A stretch of 64,000 nucleotides of DNA, taken from Phorcus lineatus (taxonomy: Eukaryota > Mollusca > Gastropoda > Trochida > Trochidae). Below the pieces are notes generated by a model. The model was given only the letters and a program-made list of their open reading frames with translations. It was not told the origin of the DNA and made no database searches. Made by a program: the position numbers and the translations under genes. Shown here piece by piece: positions 50,589 to 62,600 of the stretch (positions within the stretch are counted from its first letter, which is position 1; every line of letters starts with the position of its first letter). The stretch spans positions 6,386,001 through 6,450,000 of the forward strand of contig OV121081.1 in the NCBI GenBank assembly GCA_921293015.1, read 5' to 3'.

Positions 50589-52726
50589 TTCCTACGCAAA
50601 GCTTAATTATCGCGAACTATCTAAGTTAACCCTTGCTGCCGACCTAAGACTTTTCTGGCCTGATACCAGCGCCCCCTTTGGCCACAGCCCACAATTCCAA
50701 GCCTAACTTGTAGTCCCTAGTTGAGAATTCTGTCTATGACTTTTGTAACATGCGATGGTGCAAATGAAAGGTCTGATACTGTAGTGTGTGTGTGAATTTT
50801 TCTAGATTTTTAATTTACTGTTATGGTGCTGGTGTGAGCAGGCAATGTGACCCCAAGTTGAAGGCCGAGTCTGAGGGGTAATATTTGTTTACCTTGCCTA
50901 CCGGTCTTCGGAGCCGCAAAATGTCTGCTCATTTCTTGAATGAAAAGTGATCCATGGCAGGTAAGTCAGTGTGCAAAAGAACAAAAGGCCTACCATTTAT
51001 AGGGAAGTGGCTGTGTTAGTTAGAAAGACAATGGTGATATAACTACTTGGAAATAATTGTGTTTTTTTGCCCTCTGGCGATTTTAGTAATCTCAAGTTAC
51101 CTCCCTTACCATGGCCAATCGGCGACGCCGTGTCATTTGTGATATAATCAAAATGGACGGGCCAATTGAAAGTGACCTTTTTAAAAAGTTTACAAAGAAG
51201 TTTGGCATTGCGAACCTTTAAAACAAGAAGACTGAGTTTATAAATGGGGGACGGAAAAGATGTTTTTTGTGGTTATTGGGACAGGTGTCTGGAAATAATT
51301 AACATATGAATGCGCCCCTATATTGTTCAAGGGAAAGTACGAAGGAGGTCCCTCGTATCCTGGGTCTTACCATTATACATGTATATTTCATCAAAATTAG
51401 TACAGTTAACAAATTGTTGATTTTTTTAAATAGCTGCACAATTTTCCTAAAAAAATATGTGAAAATCGATTCTATCAGGGGAGATTGGTTTTTTTAGGCA
51501 TACAAAGAAAATGTAATGTTTGCGCAATGCATTTTAACAGAGGTGTCCCTTTTATCAAGGGTAATTAAAATTAAATTGATGAAAATAACTTCTGTGAACG
51601 AAACTAAGTAATATTATCATTCAGAGAAATTTAATGTAATATGGGTTTATATTTCGATATGACAACGCATTTGCAAAACTAGAAAAACAATACCGGGCAT
51701 TCATATTTAGTGGATAAATTAAGACACTATGTTTTTTTTTTACAATAAATCTTCACAATAACATTCAAGTTAATTTGGTTTGGAATATTATTATCTATCT
51801 TTATCGTGAAAAAATATATTTAGAAATATTCCAAATCTTGTTATATCCTTTTTATAATTGGCGGAAAGGTTAACGTTTTATTCGGTTCTCATTTCTGTAG
51901 TAAATCGATTGTTACATCCATCATATGTGAAAACCTGAATGGATATTCCATGCGAACAAGTCAACTCATTGATTATCCAACGGTCCATAAATAAAAGTAG
52001 AAGCCATACGGGCATTATTTTATGAAGAGAGAATAATTTTTCAATTTAGGCACATAGTTATATTCTCAAAATAAAAGTAACACCGAAGACTTTAATCAGT
52101 GAACATGGAAGAAAATACAACTTGATATTACAATTTTTTGAATTTTTATTGACAGCATGATATGTAAAGGGTTCACATTAAACACACCGGGATTTTGACT
52201 GCAAGGAGTAAATTTTATTGAAAGAAACATTTACTGCCGCGATATATCGAGATCGCAGGCTACTACGCTTCGAGTGTTAGGGCATCGAGAAATGTTCAAA
52301 TTTTGTATCGCTTGATTAATGTAATATTTAATCAATGTTTCGTTTCAACGGATATTCATTAATGCTTTTGTAAACACAAATGAGAAAACATTTGTACGAT
52401 GACAGGGAATTTAGTGTTGCCGGGTGTGCTACAAATCATAGTCACTTTTCTCCGAGCTTCAAAAGGCTAGTTTGGCGAAGCTATTTAAGAAAATATTCTT
52501 TGACAGGCCGCTGTCCGCTTTGAGGTTGTAGCAAAGTACTTGCGCTAACTTATTATAACCTTGGATGAATTTGAAAATATTGTCTTTCGCTTTACAGGCA
52601 GCACTTTCTCTTTGCAAATCTTGCAGTCGATGGACTGCGACATGCAAGGCCAGAAAGGTCTTAGGTCGGCAGCAAGGGTTAACTTTGACAGTCCGAGACT
52701 GGCTATAGTTAAACTTTGCGTAGGAA
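50589..52726. mobile_element. 2.1-kb region bounded by inverted 72-79 bp repeats
   Basis: The left copy (50589-50660) contains TTCCTACGCAAAG and AAGTTAACCCTTGCTGCCGA followed by CCTAAGAC. The right copy (52648-52726) is the inverted counterpart with a small indel and a handful of substitutions. No array module falls between them, which fits an insertion in unit 8. The repeats do not look like simple transposon ends, because a 90-codon frame on the minus strand begins inside the right copy. It may be a foldback transposon, or an inverted duplication of an exon fragment. Confidence 0.55.
51111..51221 (+). other. Candidate 36-codon small ORF, unknown
   Basis: ATG in an optimal start context (TTACCATGGCC) opens a frame of 36 codons that is basic at the start (MANRRRRVICDII) and lysine-rich at the end (LFKKFTKKFGIANL), then TAA. 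It is more GC-rich than its surroundings. Upstream, at about 50955, GCAGGTAAGT is a good splice-donor-like site. It could be a small peptide, part of a captured exon in the surrounding inverted-repeat region, or chance. Confidence 0.25.
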
Positions 52727-52737
52727 GATGATACCAA
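52459..52737 (-). other. Exon-like minus-strand ORF, 92 codons, unknown
   Basis: The frame includes ALHVAVHRLQDLQRESAACK, then AKDNIFKFIQGYNKLAQVLC and YNLKADSGLSKNIF, ending at a stop. Composition is that of a soluble helical protein rather than AT-rich noise. Its first third lies in the inverted repeat copied at 50589-50660, where the frame is disturbed by the indel. I recognise no family. It may be a transposon gene remnant or a host exon. Confidence 0.3.
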
Positions 52738-53239
52738 TCAGCAGTATCACACTCTGCTGTGTTCAGAAAAAAAGAGAGAGAAGTGCAATACTATGGTAGT
52801 CTTTTATCGTAATCCAATAGATTGGTGACTAAAATCATATGTATATATTCATGTAGCATATGCAATATATTAGATAATCATTATTTTGAATGAAACGTAC
52901 AGACTATTTCTTTGATGATATACTTTCAGCTAGTTTGGCAAACATCAGTTTAGCATATCCCTATGCTTAGATTGTAGTTCAAATTCGGAAAGGTACTGAA
53001 TACTTCGCTTTATAGGTCATCGTCTTGAATGATTGCCTGATTGTCCATTCAGTCATTTATGTGGAGACTGTTGAGATGTCCGACACGAGTTCACCAAACA
53101 AACCAATTTCAGCGATAATGAATAGTTACGGTACTTTTGGAAAATACCTTCGTGAAGGCGAGTTGCACGTAAACTCGGTCATTGTGTTCATGCCGCACCT
53201 AAATGTAGTCTCTGCAATTCATTACATGTTTGGATAATA

Positions 53240-55300
53240 CATTAAGCAAGACAATCCTAAATGAACGAAATAAATAAAACAAACAACATACAAAATAGTT
53301 TATGTTTCATATTATTCCAAACGAAATTAAAAACAATGTCTGTTTTGAAGTCTCTTTGACATGGATACTCTGGACTGACTGAACGAATAAATAACAAAAT
53401 CACGTGACCATTATGAAAACTTTAATACCCGGCACATTTGTGCCCGCTTGGGTAAGAATCAATAATATTAACTGAGTGATTGCTGATATATAGCACAAAA
53501 CCCTACAATGCCCAAAATATATCAAACAAACCAATAGGAACAGAAGCATGTTCACTTCTTTAAGAGTATGCAACATTACACAAAAAGTCTCTCCAAGCTA
53601 AATAATGGAAATATGCACTTTAGAGTCTGTTGAAGAGACAGAAATTTCAACACACAATAAGGTGACATTTTAACACCACCTCAACAGTGCCATACGCAGG
53701 GAAAGATCATTGATATGCGATGTTGTTAAGTATTTATAAGTGTTTAAGTTCTAATGTTAACCTAACCTTCGTGGCATCTGTTTCCATGTTAAATCGTTTG
53801 TTCAGTAGTACCACACTCGTCCATCCCCAATCAGAATCTGAAAAACTGCCATCTAGTTAACATGCCATATCTGTATTATAAGAATTTCGAGATGCAAGAC
53901 CAAATAGATATGTAATTATTCAAATTCTTGTGTGAATAGTGATTATTGTCTTATTTACAATGTGGTGAGTGCAAGATATCAGACATGTCAATGTAACATC
54001 TACAATGGAGGCATCGGTTGTGTAAAGCTGTCCAGTACCAGTGAGTGTCTGTCTCTACACTATTCAATATTTGTCAGTCTCAGCAGAGTAATCTATGTAT
54101 ACAAATATTGAGCTATTGTAAGGAATGAGCAATATTTTACGTGGTCCTACTGAACAAACGATTCGCATCTTGTCGATTATTCTTATACTATTGAACTGTA
54201 TGCTTCATTAAGCCGTTTCAAAGCTTTTGCATTTGTACATGCAGAATGCTTTTACAATGATATAAACATTTCCATATGATTCTTACTTGTCATGTTGGAG
54301 GCACCCTGAGATAAAATACCATCAAGCAAATATTCGTATATACAAACATTTATATATAATATTTTGTAGATTATATCAATAATTACCTGTTTATGTTGAA
54401 TTCCCTTCATATATCCCATATATTATATTGCGAACAACTGGTTCATACAGGCACATGCTGCATATTAATCAATAGAACACCATCAGTATTATAAACAACA
54501 TGTATTCATCATATGTGCAAGCATGACTGGTCATCTGCGAAACTAAAGTATATGTTAAATATTATGCTATTAACCAAACCAATCCAAGTTAATTTCTAAT
54601 CATTTACATTTGCGACACTTGTCATAAACTTATTGTGTAAACTGCCAGTTCCTATTTAGAAAAATGAAATTATGTCTTCCTTTCATCATCTGCTATGTAA
54701 ATGGATTATGTGATTGTTGTCTGTATATACCTTTGACTTTAATATTTAAGCAAAACAAAAACAGTTGTGAGTGATTAATACCATATGCAAAAAACCCCAC
54801 CTATATACCCTTTTTTACGCGGTGTCGTTATACAATTGATGACTGGTGATGAGGTGAATCCCTATTTTTGAAAACCCGAGGAAAAACATAATCACTGAGG
54901 AAGAAGTACATATTTGCATTATTATGTTTCAAACCCATTGCAAAGCACAAAATCGAAGTCACGAAAACTCATGTAAGTGTTTAGGACGACTGACAGTAGA
55001 CGGCAAGGTAACAATCTCATGACCTCTTGAAACGAACAGTTTTACCTCATCATGTTTATTTTAAGTATCTCAAGTAAAGTCTAGGGGTGAAGTCAAAATG
55101 CTTTTTGTCTACTCAAACATTACAAGCTCGGTTAAAGTCGGATTGCCGGAAAATAATGCTTTCATAATAATGTCTCACAATGCCTTGTAAAACGTACGTG
55201 TAAACCCATCGTTATAAATATAAAAGGAACTAGTCAGTAAAAAGCATAAAGAATAATGGTAAAAGGGTGCCACAACAACTTTAGCATAGGAAGAAAGTAG
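53240..55300. other. Non-coding part of unit 8 between D and E
   Basis: AT-rich DNA without gene, RNA or clear repeat. No open frame above 60 codons worth reporting. Confidence 0.45.
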
Positions 55301-56715
55301 GAGATTCATATAGAGCAAACCCACCACCACTTACTGCGAAAGCTGAGCAGTTTAGCCCAGGACCACCATGGGGGCCAGGTAGAACTAGACGCAGGTAAAT
55401 ACTTTCCTTGTTCGGTCTACTTCTCATCTCCTTCATCCCCTGTCATATCGTGTAAACTTATGGAATGCATCATTTATTCTTAACCTGAATTTTATGTCAT
55501 GCCTCTGACTGATGAAAGGCACTTCATGCTGCTAGTTACAGTAAGGTTCCTGAATGTGTTGACTTATATATCTTCCAGACGAACGTGAAAGATTGTTTGT
55601 TTATCGGAATGTTTGAACCTCTGCACTGTTTTTGGTTGATAAGCAACTGTTTGACTTCATAAGTTGAAGATTGTGAATGTATCGTGTACACTATGGTAGA
55701 CAAAGAGTAACGGTTGTATTTATAAACTGTCATTGATGTTAGATCACGACCTCAGTTATTGAACACTTGAGCCAAAAAAACATTTCATTATAGAAATACA
55801 TGCTGTTTGTGAATTCTTCCATTTAAACAACTGAATATACAAACCTTTTCAATCGCTAAAATGGGAAATTGTTTATTTTTTTCTATGTGATATGCCTAAT
55901 AATGTCTACAAATATCTATATTTTTACACATTGATAAATAAAATATAATGATCCTCAGCATGTTTTTAAGGACAGAAGTAACTGGTGTCAAAACCCGGAT
56001 CAAAGCCTAAACATGCTAACGATTAAAAAATGTTTAAATGTCAAGGAGATGCAGGTATGTTTCAGAGACAATCATTTTTTTAAATGCCCGAATTTATCAG
56101 AGCAGAGCATTTTGTTTCAGATAATAGCTTGTTTGTACGTCAGACTTGCAAATGAATTAGTGGTACCGGAATAGAGTGCTTGTTTCTATAAGACTTGTTC
56201 CTCCAAGACGCATTGATTTGGCGCGCCTATAATAGACACTGTGGTGTGATTGGGCGCTTTTAACATGGACTTAAATGCCGTAGTTCCGTTCCTTCCTTAA
56301 CATGGAAATCATATTAGTGCATATCGGCCGGCATTAAGAGTTCCTAATAAGTTAATCCTCTCCATTTATCAACCTATGAAGTCGTAAAAAGCAACATGCA
56401 TTCCTGGATAACATCCTTTGGTAATGTTCTGGAGAGTGCGAAATCAGTTCACTTATACACAATAACAATTCGGGATTGTCTCCTGACAGATAGATCTAGA
56501 TGCATGAAAGCATGATTCACTAAAAATACATGTTTGACACAAGGAAAAAAGCATTTTATACTTAACAGATCCATGTTTTTTCCGGAAAGCAAAGTAATAA
56601 AATTGACAACACTACATTTCTCTATAAATGTCCGTAGTAAATTGTACAGTCATTGTGTCATCGTAACGTCTGTCACAAGTTACCTATGGGTGCAGAACTG
56701 ACGATTTACTCGATC

Positions 56716-56717
<2 letters not shown>

Positions 56718-56801
<84 letters not shown>
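56718..56801. repeat. TA microsatellite, about 84 bp
   Basis: Uninterrupted alternating TA just beyond the right end of the array. It is self-complementary, so it may extrude a cruciform and its length is uncertain in assemblies. Confidence 0.95.
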
Positions 56802-56805
<4 letters not shown>

Positions 56806-59530
56806 AGCAATATATTGCATATTATTATTAAAAATGCGAACATGTTATGATAACATCTATCAAAACCTTTCACCACATTGAATAATTGCATATTAGTTAA
56901 ATATTCGTCCTATTTGATGGTTTTTGTTTAAATATAGAAATCAATTGAGACATTGAGAGCAACTTGCACGCGTGACGGGTGAACCGAAATGTCCTAACAG
57001 TAATTGCAATTATTCATACTTAATTCTCTACTTGTGCTTAGGGGAAAACAAGAAGCGCCATTTGGTCCGCCATATTGTTATCTTGATTGACGGGTCGCGC
57101 TATTCGTTTTTGTTATAACCCCATCATCCTTGGTGCATCACATTGGGTTGATGCTCTGTATGCTCGATCTCTACGATCTATTACTTGAAATCGAGCTTAA
57201 CATGAAAGAATTACCGTTTTCCCTTCTGTTTCTCGTATCAATGGCACACACTGCTAATGAAAAGAAAATAATCTTTGATCCCGACAGGACGATCTGAACA
57301 TGCCATGTGAAGTGATTTTGGTCATAAGAAAATATGATTTATATTTTGAGGTAAAGATAATAGTTTTTATTGAGGGGTTTCGCGCAAAATGAAAGAAAAT
57401 GTGAATATTATTCGGCGTTATTTGAGATGAACAAGTTGATCTGTGTATACCAGTTTTGCATCTGGTATAAAGCTTTGACTTTCTCGTCACCTTTGAGATA
57501 TAACATTAGATACAAATTGCTTACCTTAAAACTTTCTGTTTTGTTTGGAAAATGCAAATAAACCCAAAATATGTGATGGATATACTCATTGACTCTTGGT
57601 TTACGGTTTTATGAAATGACAGTTTTTGACAGATATCGAAGCATGTAGACAATGCAGGTATAACTATGAATGCTTTTGGAGATAAGCTTCATTATTATTT
57701 TCTAAGAATGTGAAACCCTTCCCCAACCGTGGAGTATTCACCATTCGACCAAATCATAAACATTCGACAGGTCAAAACTTTCAAATTCTTCAATATGTTC
57801 AAATAAATCTGCACAGTTATTTGCGATGTACATGCGTTCTCTATTGATGTGTTGTGATCATATACTCTTGTGCCCCTATTTCTGTATGGATACAACACTT
57901 CTGTTGGTTACGACTCGTATGGTTTTAAATACGCTTGTGTCATAGGACGTTATTTAATATCATGCATTCAAGCGTCCACTATACTCGGTTATTGGATAAC
58001 ATCATACACGTGCTTTTTCATATTATTACGGCACGGAGATAGGATATTCATTTCTTTTTGGTCGAGTCCCATAACCTTAACATCGATCTTCTTTTGCCAT
58101 TATCAATTTTTAAAAATGAATGAGTATATTCGAATTCTTAATTTATTCTCAATTGTATTTCTCGCGTGGAGTAAGTTTGATAAAGGCGTCGGATTTACAT
58201 GATAAAATTGAATGAATGGAATCGTGAATAGTGAGCAGTGAACAAACTAACTTTGATTGTTGCGACTATAGGAACATCTTAAATGAGTTTAGAGAACTCG
58301 TTCAGTCATGTATTTAACCCTAACCCAATATCCAGTTCATCATTTAGATAGATGGGAGGGACATGAGTGGAAATACTAGTGGTGTCTCTGGCACTTATTC
58401 ATATACTTTCGTCAAATGAAAACAGATAAAGTCATACATTATTCATAAGGTTCGAGGCTAAAAGTAAAGACACTTCGCTGCTAGAGTAGAATACGCCGTT
58501 CTCATAAGCTCTGATAGCATTACCAGCTCAGGAGGCGCAGCTTGTCCGTCTTCCAACAATGATATGCCGTATCAAAGGATTGACCCGGATTTCGGTCTCC
58601 GATTGGTCACTGTGTAATACTTCTCGTACCGGACTTAACCGGAGGCCACAGGTCTTAGCTCCAGCAACATGGTAAAATGTACTGACTCCATCAAGGTAAT
58701 GAGAAGAGGAGAAAGGACGTGTTGCTTCTGAAGATATCTAACAATTGGTTTTTGGGTGAATCTGCCTAGTGTCGTCTTTCCGATTAAGCATCATTCAATT
58801 CTAGAGAGTTTAAGAGAATTAGCGGGTAACTTGAAACAACCATGCAAACAGTTATATCAAATTTAAGACATTTAACTTATGATGTGCTATTTTTAACCCC
58901 AAGAGAATTACGTCATTCATATGATTTCTAATTCGTTCATTTTAATGAAACTAGGTGATATGTTTCTAAAACTAGAATGTTATTGCTTCACTTTATAATA
59001 TATAATTTATTTCTATATACTATTTTGATAATTTCTAACTTTAAGATAAATGATAGCGAACTAGCGAAGGTCAACAGTAATACAGGCTTGTAATCAGAGA
59101 ACCAGAGGAAACACAACGCCATGAACCTGTGATGGTAACAGGGCGTTATCGCCGGACACAGCTGGGCGGAGACTGGACATTGGCTGGACTCTGTCTATTA
59201 AATACCACATCCCCTGTAGTGACAGCGAGATCATGGACTTTTTGTCAGTTTGTAAACTGCACCATCGGGCCGTGTAATTGAGGGACATTCCTGATTATTT
59301 ACACCACAAGAGTCCCATACGTTGGTTATCGCCAGAACTGGCATGTAGCCAGGTGCACGGAGCTAAGAGCTTCACCTGTTGGAGCTGTATATGTACTTGT
59401 ACATGTTCTGAATATACACTGAAGCTACAACTAACTTTGAGTTCTTATATTGTAAGCTATTGTTATTGTACAACTCTAGGTATATTTCCCACTGTATTGT
59501 CACTCAAGGTCTATAGTCTATTCTTTTCAG
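56802..59530. other. Flank right of the array, no gene recognised
   Basis: Mostly AT-rich. Around 57050-57085, CGCCATTTGG and CGCCATATTG are two closely spaced CGCCAT motifs, the kind seen near YY1-bound promoters, but no transcript can be attached. The 110-codon frame at 57870-58202 lacks an ATG at its start and shows no domain. The stretch 58500-58640 and 59090-59300 is more GC-rich than average. Confidence 0.4.
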
Positions 59531-59606
59531 CATGGCAAGGACGTTGGTGACCATGTGAAATCCGTCACCAGATAGCCCGTTGGAGTGGATATTCACTGAA
59601 AACAAG
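59531..59606 (+). other. Possible internal non-coding exon, 76 bp
   Basis: A pyrimidine-rich TCTATTCTTTTCAG precedes the segment and AACAAG/GTAGGTG follows it, giving good acceptor and donor sites 76 bp apart. All three frames between them contain stops, so it could only be a 5' untranslated or long non-coding RNA exon, possibly of a gene starting in the GC-richer zone near 59.1-59.3 kb. Splice-site reading alone gives many false positives. Confidence 0.25.
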
Positions 59607-59609
59607 GTA

Positions 59610-62600
59610 GGTGGGTCCCTTTTTTTTAAAAATCACATACTTTACATATATAAGATATTTTCTATTAAGTTTACATGTTCAGAGGCAAACATTCGAACGA
59701 CTAAATTGTATGTATTGAAAGTTAAATTGTAACGTTATATACATACTCGTACATTCCTGAATCTGCTAAACACAACTTATAGTTTTTCTATTTGGTTTTG
59801 TTAAATTCAAAAGCCTGTTTTGTGTTAGATTGTACTCTAATAACTTTTCTGTATAATCAAAACGTTTTTAATTTAGAAATAATTTATCACCATCATTCCA
59901 TTGATCGCACTGAAGAACACAGTCTTCTCTAATGTAAAAAAGGAAATCTAATAGAAATTTCAAATTGTACAATGATCAAGGCAACTCATTCACAAGTGTC
60001 TGGCCACACTCAATGCGTTTCATGCAATCATATATGCGCTAGTGTTAGTTATCGTCACATTTTCACCTTAATGTGCGAGTTCATTGTGCACATGGATTAA
60101 CCTTTTCTGGATTATGGTAACAGGTGATCCATAATGATCCTGTATTTGACAAGTGGAGGTAATTGTAAATCCACAACCTGGCATAGATCAACTGGAATAA
60201 TACACGCGAAATCGATCTGAAGCGTTGGATATTAACTTGTATCCCCATGGGAATGTCTTTTAACATAGAAAATGGAACATCTATCCCAGTTTATCTGAAG
60301 ATTGTCAAAAGCAAACAAATGTAAAACATTGAGATCCATCGTAATTCTACACTGTCGTTTGTATTTAAAGCAACTGTCATATTCGAAGACTTATTACCTA
60401 ATTGAAGTTTTAACCTTGTACATAATAGCCACCTATTACCGCCGTGATCAGTAATCCCTTAACCTTCTCGCACGATAGTGCCCCTCTCTGCAGCTGGCAG
60501 GGGCAAGATGGAGATTAGCCGCCTCTGTAAGGGGCTTGCGATCGCGTGTTGAATACACCCTTGTCAGGCAGATATGACAGCTTTGAAGAAAGAAAATACT
60601 CCATGTCATCACCATGGTTATTCCCGATATGAAGCGAGGGCCAATTACTTTAACATGCTGGTATGATGTTGGGTCTAATGGACATTTCAATGCTTTGGTT
60701 AACGTCATACGGTAAACGTACATGTGTGTCTTGAACATTTAAACATTATTATAAAAGTTTTAGGGAATTCGGTGTAATCTGCATGATATTTGTTGTAGAT
60801 TTATATTCGAGTTTTCGAGAATTGGAATTTTCTTGTAATATCAGTTTAGCTTTATGAAAGCTCAAGCTTCATTATTATATCATTTCATTGAATATATAAT
60901 TGAAAGTAAAACAGGAAAAAAGAGGAGTTGCAAACCGCAATTTGTTTTTTTTGAATTCATGAAATCAAGACAAGAAATCAGCTATATGTTTACGCCTTTT
61001 TGTGACTTTTAATAACAACAGCGTATTTTATCAACGCTCTGTAAAAAAGACCCCGAATGGAAAACCATGTCAGTGTTTTAATGCATTAGCAAAGAAATGT
61101 TTACTTCCTCTTAAAATTTCTGTATTGGAAAGTTTCCCTGCAGAATTTCCTTTTTGACGTTGATGGACTATCACCCTAGTTACATATTTGTGTTTCATTA
61201 TCATATTTCACATAAACGATATTTGATGAATTGCTACCCTTTTTATAGGATAGAAATCCATTTGCAAGATATCAGTCAATAAACAATCCCTGTTAACTGC
61301 ATTGCAATGTATGACAATCACGAAGATACATTGAATCATGTGCTGATGAGAAATTAAGCCAAGTCACAAATCACGAATAGCTAGGTCTGAAAGAGACGAG
61401 GTGTCATAGCAGTTGGTAACAAGTTCTCTATGCGAGCGGCGGGGGAGCTGTTATAACATGATATATTAATGGACACTGCTATTGTGCATCTGCTCAAAGG
61501 ATCAAAACAATGTCGACTCACGCAATATAAAACATATCAAATTTGTTAGTGCATTATGATCGTCAAAGGAAACATTTACGGGTCTATTGTATGTTGTTTA
61601 TATGACCTGCCATGTATAGCTTGAAATCAAATTAGGATGCATTTAGTGAGACACCTAATCCAGTACGACCAAACACAAACACAATTACCATTATTGATTC
61701 ACTGTAGGAAATAGCTCCCTTGGGGCGTATATGCTTTTCATGGCGCGTTACCCAATATCACACGCATTATCCGAACATCCAGGCTGTCTCCCCAATGCCA
61801 CAGTCGATGCTCATTTGCCAGTAAAGTTGTGTCTGTAGTATAGTCTTGGTTTTACCTTAAACCAAACGATTCAGATTGAATTAAGATTAAAATGACGTTG
61901 CACAGTACTAAATACACAGCCATTTTAGTACATGTAAATTTAACATTACATTGTGAAAGTAAACAATGACAGCCACTAGTTTGCAACTAATTGAGTGGAT
62001 CCATGTAAGCACGTTAACTTTAGTATTCCTTTATGGTGATTATGGACTTTCAGTGTGTTGTACGACAGAAACCTTATAAAAAGATAGCAAACCAACGTAT
62101 GATCTTTTCCTTTTATATGACATGAGTGTCATAAATAAACTTGTTTGAAACACTTCAAAATTATCATTTATAATTTTCAATATTGTTCTTACAGAATCAA
62201 TTACTATATCTAAAAAATCTCAATATGATGACGTAAAAATTAGTATTATTCCTACATATATAGAAAACTCATAAAATTTTCTTTGAAAATCAAACGAAAG
62301 TGAGTAAAATAAAAAAAACCTTACAGATATACCTTTTTACACAAGCATATTTGAATCCGCCGAGTTCCTCTTTCCCCTGATATCTAATACGCCAAAAAGT
62401 CAGAAGAACAGCGCCAAATTACTCCAGTAGACATGCAATTACTCATTAATATCGGAAACATTACGCCGGCATGTGGACTTTAAAAACAATCTGTTAAATA
62501 TTTTAAAGTATTCATTCACTTTAACAACGATGGATTCTGCACTTCAGTGATACTCAATCAGTTCATAACTGTGCACTTCTGCCATAATTTCCTAGCAACA

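Larger units (their letters stand above)
48570..56610 (+). repeat. Array unit 8 (A-D-E-N-I), the last unit
   Basis: A lies near 48580-48740 (GCTTGTCACTATCATCAGCG, AGTGCTAAGGGCAAGCTAGT). After a long stretch without landmarks, D lies near 53030-53110 (GTGGAGACTGTTGAGATGTC), E near 55365-55690, N near 56110-56180 and I near 56280-56400. The last detectable match is a GGAAAGCAAAGTAATA block near 56585, which precedes F in other units. The array therefore ends just before F, the module at which it begins on the left. The unusual distance A-D is partly explained by the inverted-repeat-bounded insert at 50589-52726. Confidence 0.65.

Noticed and set aside
57870..58202. 110-codon hydrophobic frame
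   Set aside because: No ATG at the start, no recognisable domain and AT-driven composition rich in Ile, Phe and Tyr.
60448..60738. 96-codon minus frame in a GC-richer patch
   Set aside because: No family recognised and no supporting splice or promoter signal, so it is not listed as a gene.
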